From NCBI GenBank assembly GCA_030345135.1, contig CP128386.1, positions 6,681,001-6,745,000 on the forward strand: DNA of 64,000 nucleotides. Reading direction: 5' to 3'. This document shows positions 48,601-56,293 of the stretch, piece after piece (positions within the stretch are counted from its first letter, which is position 1; each line of letters begins with the position of its first letter). The notes under the pieces were generated by a model that did not search any database, was not told the DNA's origin, and was given only the letters and a program-made list of their open reading frames with translations. A program made the position numbers and the translations under genes. Origin of the DNA: Chitinophagaceae bacterium DXS. Its GTDB lineage: Bacteria; Bacteroidota; Bacteroidia; Chitinophagales; Chitinophagaceae.

Positions 48601-50161
48601 TAAAGCAGGCGTTATCAATCATAAATTGCCTTGTGCAGACATATCAGTCATTGAAGAAATTGATAGCTGTATTTGGTTTGGCTCATCAAAAGGAGCCTTT
48701 ATGCTAAAAAAAGACAGTACGTATGATTACTATGCTTCGCAAAGATGGCTGCCATCGGATATTGTAACAAGCATTGCTAAAGGCGATAACAACATCGTAC
48801 TTGTATTAACCACGAAGGGACTGGCAAAAATATGCGCTGATAAAATGACCCTTGATGAAAAAGCCGCATACTATGAAAATATAGTTCGTAAAAGGCATAT
48901 ACGTTATGGGTTTTACTGTGATTATACCAATGTAAGAAAGGGCGATACGGCTGCTGTTATCATGGGGCCGCATGATAGCGATAATCTATGGACATCCATG
49001 TACCTTGCATCCCAGCTGTTTCGCTATCTTGTTACACATGACGATGAGGCTAAACAAAATTGCATTGAATCAATCGCAGCCATGGAAAGGCTTTTTGCAC
49101 TAAGCGGTATTGAGGGTTTGTTTGGCCGCTGTATTGAGCGTACAGGCGTCGTCTCTTTTCATGATGAGATCCGTGAAGAAGTAAAAAACTACTGGTACCC
49201 TGGTTATGATCATGTGCCGAGTAGCTGGCGGCATACCGATGGCGGTGAATGGGATTGGAGAGGCTCTGCCAGCAGTGATCAGGCAGTTGGACAATACTTC
49301 GCACTTACCATGGTAGCACAATATATGGATGATGCCATTTTGAAGAAGAGGGCCATTAACCTTATTGATAAACTCACTCATTATATTGTAATCAATAATT
49401 TAACGCTGGTTGATTTTAACGGCAAACCTTCACTGTGGGGTCGCTGGAATCCGGAACACATAAACAGGTTTCCCGATATGGTAGGTGATAAGAAACTGTA
49501 TTCATCCAACATCATCAGCTTTTTGCAAACAGCATGGCATTTTACGGGTAAGCAACAATACAAGGCTATGGCCGAAGAATTACTGTATAAGCATCATTAT
49601 CTTGATAACCTCGCAAGGCCTGTTGCTGATATTGGTCCCGCGCCGCCGACAGCAGATAAATGGAGCCAGATGTTGTCAGGCGGATGGAATGCCTCAGACG
49701 ATGAAATGTATTTTCTTGCTTACTGGGGTTTGTATCCGTACGCACTTAACGACACACTTAAAAGCAAATACAGGGAAGCCATACATGACCACTGGAATAT
49801 CATCCGGCCTGAAAAGGAAGCACTATGGAACCTTTGCTATGGTGCTATAACAGGTGCCAAAAACTTTGACCTGACCGAGGCCATTTGGGAATTACAACGA
49901 ATGCCGCTTGACCTGTCTACCTGGCGCATACACAACAGCAGCCGGCAGGATCTGACATATGAAGAGAACACTAAAATGGAATGGCCTGTTAAAGATGTAT
50001 TGCCGCCTGATGAAAGGCCTGAAAATAAACACAACAGAAACCTGTTTAAACTGGATGCCGAGGGCAATGGTCAGTCCGAATTAGGGGGAGGTGATGTTTA
50101 CTTATTGCCTTATTGGATGGGCCGTTATTTCGGCAAAATAAGCGCACCGGTAAATGAGTGA
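45692..50161 (+). CDS. Large exported protein of two tandem ~720-residue units (propeller-like plus alpha/alpha-toroid-like)
   Basis: This 1489-residue protein has a signal peptide (MMKLLNRIQLPLLLCCLWSG). Two homologous units are joined by a linker (KPVAAAKASHRD): unit A, residues ~42-760, and unit B, ~766-1489. Each begins PYSIKYLL or RYSVKYYL and has VYLDDKAVLSNAWAGSLYS or VYTDDKAVFSNAWAGTLYT. A region with propeller-like WFGSTDGAFML and YYASKRWLPS motifs follows. Each unit then has a helical part with DGLWTSMYLGAEVFRYA or DNLWTSMYLASQLFRYL, SDDEMYFVGYWGLYRYAFND and LLPYWMGRYL. The helical part looks like an alpha/alpha toroid, as in many glycan lyases and hydrolases. No named family or catalytic residues are recognised. 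The position between GH20 and an acetyltransferase suggests a carbohydrate role. The frame is open upstream, but the ATG at 45692 starts the signal. Confidence 0.8.
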   Translation: MMKLLNRIQLPLLLCCLWSGLQASPGPGVNSKGQPVYKDTAYRQPYSIKYLLSHNNGVVLKRVCSDRNGVIQIHSSQGLLTVSGGQFLYPGQLMQDVSYQAMLNKKISNIGIYQNQFVYLDDKAVLSNAWAGSLYSRHTMSAASLFSGGKDFDFLLSDGTSLQYIKDSKVLWKGNTNDKLVDIVFDKKRNQFWLLGEHTVSVFSPANNSIITKYKGDSLTCFSLTNNNTRLVVGTHNGYIMLDASNGRPIGNMQRRIPATSLTVVKEINGKLWFGSTDGAFMLQDDGKYKYYASKRWLPSNMVTDISTGSNGTVLVLTTGGLSEIRFTQMTLHDKAMYYEKQVRSRHIRLGFNATISRMKDGDVSTGSLEDSDNDGLWTSMYLGAEVFRYAATKSPEALENCRESLDAMERLYTVTSLKGFPARSYERRGYAIADTQVWKRAEHPEWDWKSTTSSDEAIGHIFVFGAIAELVDDTAMKNKAIKLIDALMQHIVDHDLYMIDWDGKPTRWGRWNPEYVNARPKIVGDRKITSSNIIAMLQTAWHFTGKSIYKDKAFELMNRHGFLENLMRPMKDIGYAPADADELSKELSDGWNHSDDEMYFVGYWGLYRYAFNDTLKAKYKEAIIDHWQIERPEKEGAWNIFTALTDVHDFDLNNAIWYLQKYPMDMINWKVRNSQRKDIDPIPANFRNQTTKEVLPPDELRISRHNANRFDLDGGDEHGREELSAGDIWLLPYWMGRYLKVISEPVNNKAAEKPVAAAKASHRDVPFTQRYSVKYYLNDTDAKLTRVAQDHNGNIQVLSSNGLLKPRGGELLESGTLVKDVAYLSIIKKKIATLTTSKNEFVYTDDKAVFSNAWAGTLYTPHLLPAANVVAAGKDGCFLVAGDKRLSLLQNGKIAWSGEIPDSVVAIQFRDNENLFWVLSARGIFSFSPVKKQLVNVFNGEGLTCFKALDGRLLIGTHDGFMQIEAPSYKAGVINHKLPCADISVIEEIDSCIWFGSSKGAFMLKKDSTYDYYASQRWLPSDIVTSIAKGDNNIVLVLTTKGLAKICADKMTLDEKAAYYENIVRKRHIRYGFYCDYTNVRKGDTAAVIMGPHDSDNLWTSMYLASQLFRYLVTHDDEAKQNCIESIAAMERLFALSGIEGLFGRCIERTGVVSFHDEIREEVKNYWYPGYDHVPSSWRHTDGGEWDWRGSASSDQAVGQYFALTMVAQYMDDAILKKRAINLIDKLTHYIVINNLTLVDFNGKPSLWGRWNPEHINRFPDMVGDKKLYSSNIISFLQTAWHFTGKQQYKAMAEELLYKHHYLDNLARPVADIGPAPPTADKWSQMLSGGWNASDDEMYFLAYWGLYPYALNDTLKSKYREAIHDHWNIIRPEKEALWNLCYGAITGAKNFDLTEAIWELQRMPLDLSTWRIHNSSRQDLTYEENTKMEWPVKDVLPPDERPENKHNRNLFKLDAEGNGQSELGGGDVYLLPYWMGRYFGKISAPVNE

Positions 50162-50240
50162 ATGTGCGAATGTGTGAATGTGCAAATGTGCGAATGTGTA
50201 AATGTGCGAATGTGTAAATATGCGAATGTGCAAATGTGTG
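50153..50240 (+). repeat. Octamer tandem repeat AATGTGYR, about eleven units
   Basis: Units AATGAGTG, AATGTGCG, AATGTGTG, AATGTGCA, AATGTGCG, AATGTGTA, AATGTGCG, AATGTGTA, AATATGCG, AATGTGCA, AATGTGTG follow each other exactly every 8 bp. The first unit includes part of the stop codon (TGA at 50159) of the two-unit protein. Slippage here would leave the protein end intact but alter spacing to the next gene. Confidence 0.9.
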
Positions 50241-50301
50241 GCTGCAAAATAGAGACGCTCTGGCACCTTTCACTATTGACTATTCACTTTTCACTTAATG
50301 A

Positions 50302-51474
50302 ATGTCATTGAAAATTAAACATGTAATGCTACAACAAACTAAGCGCCCCGGATCGCAACAGCAAACTAAGGGCGTATTGCAACAACAAACTAAACGCCTG
50401 GTATCGCTTGATGCGTTAAGGGGTTTTACTATTGCGGCAATGATCGTAGTAAACTATCCAGGTAGTGAGGATCATGTGTATTTCACACTGCGGCATACAA
50501 TATGGAACGGATTATCATTTACCGATCAGGTAGCACCGTATTTTCTGTTTTTTGTCGGGGCATCCATTGCATTTGCTTATGCTAAAAGACTTGATGAAGG
50601 CATTTCACGGTCAACGCTATACAAAAAGATCTTTTTCCGTTCGCTCAAAATATATGCCGTTGGCATGATCTTAAACCTGATGCCTGATTTTAACTTTCAT
50701 GCCATTCGTTGGACGGGCACATTGCAAAGAATAGCAGTTGTGTTTTTTATATGCGCCATTTTATACCTCAACACCAACTGGAAACAACAGGCATGGATTG
50801 CAGCCGCGCTGCTTATTTCATATTGGCTGGCCCTGACCTGCATACCCACTCCAGGCGCTGGTAAGGTAATGCTGGAGCCCGGCGTTAATATTGTAGCCTG
50901 GTTCGACAGCAAGTTTTTACCCGGCACCATGTGGCGTGGCACCTGGGATCCTGAAAGTATATTAAGCACAGTAACATCAGTGGCTACCTGTATAACCGGT
51001 ATGCTTGCGGGCAAGCTCATGTTGAGTCAAAAAAGCCCGGAAGAAAAAGTAAATTATCTTATGACGGCTGGTGTTTTTTCAGCTATTGCCGGTTATTTTT
51101 GGGGGCTTGCTTTTCCGGTTAACGAAAATCTTTGGACAAGTTCATTCGTGTTGGTCACTTCTGGTTTTGCAGCCCTGTTGTTTGGCGCTTTTTATTTTTT
51201 GGTTGATATAAAAGGTAAAACAAAGGGCACAAAGCCCGGTATAATTTTCGGGGCCAATGCTATTGCTATTTATTTTTTGGCAGATGTGTGGGCACTGATA
51301 TTTTACGAATTTAAATTTGGAGGCACTTCGCTTAATGAAAAATTTATGGAAGGGTTAACCAGCGTCGGTGCAGATGCAAGGTTTGCAAGTCTTTTGTATG
51401 CACTGCTTTTTGTATGTATCAACTTCATACCTGCATGGTGGCTCTACCGTAAAAAAATATTTATAAAACTTTAA
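50302..51474 (+). CDS. HGSNAT-like membrane acetyltransferase (DUF1624/DUF5009 type)
   Basis: This 390-residue protein has about ten membrane segments. It contains LVSLDALRGFTIAAMIVVNY and FLFFVGASIAFAYAKRL, the signature of heparan-alpha-glucosaminide N-acetyltransferase relatives, which transfer acetyl groups from acetyl-CoA to glucosamine residues across a membrane. The N-terminal ~30 residues hold three QQTK repeats (LQQTKRPGSQQQTKGVLQQQ), matching a 24-27-bp tandem repeat in DNA at 50329-50400. The true start could be the second ATG at 50326. In this locus it would acetylate non-acetylated glucosamine before further breakdown (inference). Confidence 0.85.
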   Translation: MSLKIKHVMLQQTKRPGSQQQTKGVLQQQTKRLVSLDALRGFTIAAMIVVNYPGSEDHVYFTLRHTIWNGLSFTDQVAPYFLFFVGASIAFAYAKRLDEGISRSTLYKKIFFRSLKIYAVGMILNLMPDFNFHAIRWTGTLQRIAVVFFICAILYLNTNWKQQAWIAAALLISYWLALTCIPTPGAGKVMLEPGVNIVAWFDSKFLPGTMWRGTWDPESILSTVTSVATCITGMLAGKLMLSQKSPEEKVNYLMTAGVFSAIAGYFWGLAFPVNENLWTSSFVLVTSGFAALLFGAFYFLVDIKGKTKGTKPGIIFGANAIAIYFLADVWALIFYEFKFGGTSLNEKFMEGLTSVGADARFASLLYALLFVCINFIPAWWLYRKKIFIKL

Positions 51475-51494
51475 TCAACTAAACAGAAAGGGCT

Positions 51495-53732
51495 ATGTTA
51501 CACAAGCCACAAACCACGCTTGCCTTTACCAAAATTATTGCTGCATGTATGTTGCTGGTTGCAGCATCCTGTAAACAACCGGGCGAAGCCCCTCCTTATA
51601 GACCTGATAAGCCCGACACTAACCCATCATTCGCCTTCCTTACGCCGGAAGAAAGCATGAAGACAATGCACTTGCCGGAAGGTTACCATCTTGAACTTGT
51701 GGCAAGTGAACCAATGGTGCAGGAGCCTGTTGCCGTTGTGTGGGATGCTAACGGTAAAATGTATGTGGCTGAAATGCGCAGTTATATGCAGGACATTAAC
51801 GGCACCGGTGAACATTTGCCTGTTTGCCGGATCTCGCTGTTAGAAGATACAAACGGCGACGGCAAAATGGATAAACATTCGGTGTTTATCGACAGCCTTG
51901 TTTTACCGCGCATGATGCTGCCGCTGGATGACAAGCTGGTGGTTAGTGAAACCTATACTTATAACCTGTACAGCTACCGCGATTCCAATGGAGATGGCGT
52001 TGCAGATGAAAAAACAATGGTGTTTCATAATGATGCACCGGATAATGCCAACCTTGAACACCAGAAAAGCGGCCTTATCTGGAATATAGACAACTATATT
52101 TATGTAACATACAATCCCGTACGTTACAGGTATGATAATGGCATGCTGGTAGCAGATTCACTCAATGATTCACCCGGCGGGCAATGGGGACTTACCAGTG
52201 ACGATTACGGCCGCTTGTTTTATTCATCAGCAGGCGGAGAAGAACCTGCTGTTAACTTTCAGCAAAACCCGAAATATGGCAGACTTGATTTTGATGACCA
52301 GCGCATAGCTGATTTTGATTCAGTTTATCCGATCATCATTACGCCCGACGTGCAGGGTGGCGCAGACCGGTTGCGCAAAGACAGCACACTGAACCATTTT
52401 ACAGCATCATGCGGACAAACCGTTTACAGGGGCGATAAACTGCCGGCAACCATGCGTGGCGACCTGTTTATTTGCGAGCCTGTCGGCAGACTGATCCGCA
52501 GAGCCAAAGTGATTAACAAGGACGGAGAAACATTTGTGAAGAACGCTTACGACAAAGCAGAATTTCTTACCTCATCCGATATGAATTTCAGGCCGGTAAA
52601 TACATCCACCGGTCCTGATGGCTGCATGTATATAGTTGATATGTATCATGGCATTATACAGGAAAGTGCATGGACAAAAGAAGGCAGTTATCTGCGCCCA
52701 CAGATCCAGCGTAAAAACCTGGATAAAAATATTGGCCGCGGCCGCATATACCGCCTGGTGCATGATGGCTACAAGCCCGGCCCCAAACCAAACCTGCTTA
52801 AGGCTGGCAGCGATGAGCTGGTGAAAACACTTAGCAACGCAAACGGCTGGTGGAGGGATAACGCACAAAGGCTGCTGGTAATTCGTGGTGATAAATCTGT
52901 GACCCCGCAGCTTGAAAGTCTTGTGTTGAGCAATGATGCAGCATTGTATACAAGGCTGCACGCGTTATGGACGCTCGATGGCCTGCATGCGCTTAGCCCG
53001 CAGCTCTTGCAGAAAATGTTTACAGATAAGGCGCCTGAAATGCGTTGCGCTGCCATAAGAATAACTGAGCCTTTACTGGCTAAGGGCGATTCAACGCTTT
53101 TAACGCAACTGGAGCCGCTGAAGAATGACACAACCGCCGATGTTAAAATACAGCTCGCTTTATCGTTACGGTTCAGCAAAACTGCACAGGCAAAGGCTTT
53201 GCTTAATGAGCTTGCAACTAATAACAAAGCAAACAAATTTGTGGTACACGCTACAACAAAAAGCCTGGAAGAAGGGGATGAGGCACTAAATAAATTAAGA
53301 GCCGATATCGCTTACATGCCCTGGCGGGACAGGAAACTTGTAATGGACGGCGCGCTGAATTTCAGGCAGCTTTGCGCTACCTGCCATGGCCCTGAGGGCA
53401 AGGGGCTCCCATCAAAAGTGGCGCCACCTTTAGCAGGTTCAGCAAGAGTGAATGGCAATATGGATGTTGTTATACGAATATTGCTAAATGGCTTGCAAGG
53501 GCCGGTTGATAATAAAAAATATCCTGATGTAATGCCTGCGCAAGGCGCCAATGAAGACGATTATATTGCTGAAGTATTAAGCTACATCCGGAACAGTATG
53601 GGCAACAAAGCCAGCGTTGTGCACCGCGACGACATAAGAAGAGTGCGAAAAGAAGTTGGCGACAGGAATACTTCGTGGACGCTTGATGAATTGAATAAGG
53701 TAAAGAATAGTGTGGAGACAAAAGGGTTATAG
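51495..53732 (+). CDS. PVC-type haem-binding protein: dehydrogenase-like propeller plus cytochrome c
   Basis: This 745-residue protein has a lipobox (LLVAASCKQPGE) and a large domain of the membrane-bound dehydrogenase/GSDH propeller kind (HLPEGYHLELVASEPMVQEP, VAVVWDANGKMYVAEMRSYM, NTSTGPDGCMYIVDMYHGII). A HEAT-like helical part (~430-590) follows, and then a c-type cytochrome with FRQLCATCHGPEGKGLPSKV (CxxCH) and axial Met region PDVMPAQG. Such proteins, first described in planctomycetes, are thought to oxidise sugars and pass electrons to a cytochrome. It follows the acetyltransferase by 21 bp and probably belongs to the same operon. The substrate is not known. Confidence 0.85.
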   Translation: MLHKPQTTLAFTKIIAACMLLVAASCKQPGEAPPYRPDKPDTNPSFAFLTPEESMKTMHLPEGYHLELVASEPMVQEPVAVVWDANGKMYVAEMRSYMQDINGTGEHLPVCRISLLEDTNGDGKMDKHSVFIDSLVLPRMMLPLDDKLVVSETYTYNLYSYRDSNGDGVADEKTMVFHNDAPDNANLEHQKSGLIWNIDNYIYVTYNPVRYRYDNGMLVADSLNDSPGGQWGLTSDDYGRLFYSSAGGEEPAVNFQQNPKYGRLDFDDQRIADFDSVYPIIITPDVQGGADRLRKDSTLNHFTASCGQTVYRGDKLPATMRGDLFICEPVGRLIRRAKVINKDGETFVKNAYDKAEFLTSSDMNFRPVNTSTGPDGCMYIVDMYHGIIQESAWTKEGSYLRPQIQRKNLDKNIGRGRIYRLVHDGYKPGPKPNLLKAGSDELVKTLSNANGWWRDNAQRLLVIRGDKSVTPQLESLVLSNDAALYTRLHALWTLDGLHALSPQLLQKMFTDKAPEMRCAAIRITEPLLAKGDSTLLTQLEPLKNDTTADVKIQLALSLRFSKTAQAKALLNELATNNKANKFVVHATTKSLEEGDEALNKLRADIAYMPWRDRKLVMDGALNFRQLCATCHGPEGKGLPSKVAPPLAGSARVNGNMDVVIRILLNGLQGPVDNKKYPDVMPAQGANEDDYIAEVLSYIRNSMGNKASVVHRDDIRRVRKEVGDRNTSWTLDELNKVKNSVETKGL

Positions 53733-53853
53733 ACCGGACTTTCTGGGAATTCCGCCGGCTTGTGAGAATGTTCTTGCAAGAACACCGGACGGAATATGAT
53801 GGCTGTGATAGTTTTAAAAATATCTTGAGTAAATCATTAAAAAATAACATTAA

Positions 53854-55632
53854 TTGGAAAGTAAATTTTCAACTCTTTCAATCATGCTGATGTTGTTAGT
53901 GGTAACAACATTCAATTCATGTGCAGATAAAAGTATCCGGGAACAAACAGTAAAAGACGTGATGGATCAAACGGTTACTAAGCTTTACAAAACCATGAGT
54001 CAAAAACAATTGGATTCACTGACCAACGAGCAGGTTATGGCTTTGTTTAATGACGACGAAAAAAAGGTACTGGCAACTAAGCACTGGATGTTTGATGTGA
54101 ATGTGCCGGTAGTAGTGTCTGTAATGAGAAGCACGGCACAAAAAACGGTACCATTTTGGTTGGCTTCTGCCGGATTTGTAAAGACCAGCAAAACCATGAA
54201 AAATGAACAGGTGACTTATGAGGTTTGGCAGAAAAATTTTAACGCAGGACATGTTGGATTAGGCGTAAATGGTTTTGAAGATTATATGCTGCATTATTTT
54301 GTTTCAGTTACCCCACAAAATAAAAAGGATCAGCTTGAACTAAGTAATTTCTTTCCTGCAAATCAGTATGTGGGAACACTTAACGATAGCGCATTTACCT
54401 ATCACGACTGGACCGAACTGGTTTTGATGAATGTCCCGGCCGATATGAAAGGAGAAAAATTGCTGACAACTATCAGGGGAAGGGGAACAGAATCGCATTT
54501 GGTTGGAGCATTTCGTAAAACAGCTTACCCGTCTTCTTCCACGCCTGACCAGGTGATGCTTACCTGGAGTGCTGATCCGTCAACAAGTATCGATATCCAG
54601 TGGCGGACTGACACCACTGTTAAAGAAGGAAAGGTGAACTACCGGGAAAAAGGATCATCCAAAATAATGTCGATGGCTGCCGAAAAATTTAAAATGGAAG
54701 ATCGCAATTTAATGAATGACAGGTATATCAACCGTTTTACAGCCCAATTAAAAAACTTAAAGCCGGGAACAACCTATGAATACCAAATTGCGCCGCAAGC
54801 TGACTGGAACAAAAAATGTACGTTTTCAACACCAGCGCCGGATAGTTCATTCTCGTTTGTCTGGACCGGCGATACCCATCATTCACCTACGATAACAAAG
54901 TTATATAACCTGGCAGATCAGTCTCATCCTGATGCTGCATTTTATTCCATTGCAGGTGATATGGTAACAGAAGGTCTGTATCGCGATCAATGGGATGACC
55001 TTTTTCATTTTACCAAAGATGTGATTTACCGGAAGCCATTAATGGCCGTAATCGGCAATCACGACACACGGCAGGGATTGGGCGCATGGATGTATCGTGC
55101 ATTGTTCAGCTATCCGAAAAATGCACCGGTTGGCGTTAACCCAGAACATACATATTCATTCAGGTATAAAAATGCCTTGTTCCTGATGATTGAATCCACC
55201 GCTTCCGTCGACTCGCAGAAAGTGTGGATAGAAGATCAGCTTGCTAAAAGTGATGCCACCTGGAAATTTGTTATGTTCCATTTTGCACCATACAATTGGG
55301 ATGAGCCGTATCCCGACATCCAGGCAGCATGGGTACCCATTTTCGACAAGTATCATGTGGATATGGTGATGAACGGACATATTCATTACTATATGCGTAC
55401 CAAGCCAATGAAAGGAGGAAAAGTTGTCGGTTCCTATAACGAAGGCACTGCTTATGTTGAGTCTGTTGCCATTCCAACAACGCCGGAAAAACACCCTGAA
55501 GAACCTTATACTGTTGTGAGGAATTTTAATGGAGATATTTATCAGTATGTGAAGATTGAAGGAAAGAAAATGAGTTTCAGAACAGTGAATTCAGATAACA
55601 GGGTGATTGATTCATTTGTGATTAAAAAGTAG
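53854..55632 (+). CDS. Metallophosphoesterase with purple-acid-phosphatase-like N-terminal domain
   Basis: This 592-residue protein starts from TTG (MESKFSTLSIMLMLLVVTTF, then NSCADKS, probable lipobox). The first ~200 residues are an unrecognised domain. About 220-310 is fibronectin-III-like, as in purple acid phosphatases (QVMLTWSADPSTSIDIQWRT; YINRFTAQLKNLKPGTTYEY). The calcineurin-like phosphoesterase core follows: FVWTGDTHHS (D-x-H), SIAGDMVTEG (GD), VIGNHDTRQG (GNH[D/E]), VMFHFAPYN and VMNGHIHYYMR (GH-x-H). It would cleave a phosphate ester at the cell envelope. The TTG start is chosen because the next ATG (53884) leaves no positive n-region. Confidence 0.85.
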   Translation: MESKFSTLSIMLMLLVVTTFNSCADKSIREQTVKDVMDQTVTKLYKTMSQKQLDSLTNEQVMALFNDDEKKVLATKHWMFDVNVPVVVSVMRSTAQKTVPFWLASAGFVKTSKTMKNEQVTYEVWQKNFNAGHVGLGVNGFEDYMLHYFVSVTPQNKKDQLELSNFFPANQYVGTLNDSAFTYHDWTELVLMNVPADMKGEKLLTTIRGRGTESHLVGAFRKTAYPSSSTPDQVMLTWSADPSTSIDIQWRTDTTVKEGKVNYREKGSSKIMSMAAEKFKMEDRNLMNDRYINRFTAQLKNLKPGTTYEYQIAPQADWNKKCTFSTPAPDSSFSFVWTGDTHHSPTITKLYNLADQSHPDAAFYSIAGDMVTEGLYRDQWDDLFHFTKDVIYRKPLMAVIGNHDTRQGLGAWMYRALFSYPKNAPVGVNPEHTYSFRYKNALFLMIESTASVDSQKVWIEDQLAKSDATWKFVMFHFAPYNWDEPYPDIQAAWVPIFDKYHVDMVMNGHIHYYMRTKPMKGGKVVGSYNEGTAYVESVAIPTTPEKHPEEPYTVVRNFNGDIYQYVKIEGKKMSFRTVNSDNRVIDSFVIKK

Positions 55633-55758
55633 TTTTTTGCAATAGGCAAATGGATTGAGATTAAGTAAAGGACTTTGTGAGATGGGCAGGATTATGCCGC
55701 CGCTGCTATTGCACACTTAGGCTGTCCGCCGTTGTTGCGTATGTCGGGTTGGCAATAT

Positions 55759-55819
55759 CTGGCGCGAGTGTTCCGCAGGATCACTCGTGTCTATTAATTC
55801 CAGGCCGATTGCATCGGCG
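55759..55819 (+). repeat. REP-like bipartite palindrome, copy 3
   Basis: Canonical copy with CGAGTG/CACTCG and GCCGAT-TGC-ATCGGC hairpins. It lies in the gap after the phosphoesterase gene. Confidence 0.85.
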
Positions 55820-55867
55820 GTATTAGAGACGGTGCATCATGAAAGGAGAAACTATTATCGGTTCTTG

Positions 55868-55923
55868 TGCAAGTGTTCCGCAGGATCACTCGTGTCCATT
55901 AATTTCAACCCGATTGCATCGGG
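55868..55923 (+). repeat. REP-like bipartite palindrome, copy 4 (compensatory change)
   Basis: The second hairpin reads CCCGAT-TGC-ATCGGG instead of GCCGAT-TGC-ATCGGC. The outer G-C pair has become C-G, so pairing is kept. The first stem has one broken pair (CAAGTG/CACTCG). Confidence 0.8.
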
Positions 55924-56000
55924 AATAATAAAATAAATTATTGTTTGATACTATTATACAGATTGTCAAATGACAAATTAATTATCAATATTTTTAACAT

Positions 56001-56062
56001 CCGCCGATACAATCGGCTCGAAACTGGTAGACACGAGTGATCCTGCGGAACACTCGCGCCAG
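56001..56062 (-). repeat. REP-like bipartite palindrome, copy 5
   Basis: Reverse orientation, with a GCCGAT-TGT-ATCGGC loop variant on the minus strand. With copies 3 and 4 it makes a three-element cluster of mixed orientation. Confidence 0.85.
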
Positions 56063-56293
56063 GAAAGAGAAATGGGAAAGATTACAGTAATTGTCTGAAC
56101 AATTGCACAAGGGCGGTATCTATGAACACCTGCTTTTGTAAGGTGCATTTGAGTGTTTGCCGAAAAAAAAGTGACAACTGCCGGACTAATTTAAAAAGAA
56201 GTGCACTCGTCTACACTAAATTTCGATAAGAATCGATAATATTGACAAGCTAACGATGTTAAACAATTTATAGAAGCCATTTATTCTCTGTTT
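56063..56293. other. Gene-free interval before the GMC oxidoreductase gene
   Basis: About 230 bp with no gene. It presumably holds the promoter of the two-gene GMC operon, but I see no clear TAnnTTTG box. Confidence 0.4.

Noticed and set aside
50153-50240. CRISPR-like periodicity
   Set aside because: Units are 8 bp and contiguous with no spacers; it is a simple tandem repeat.
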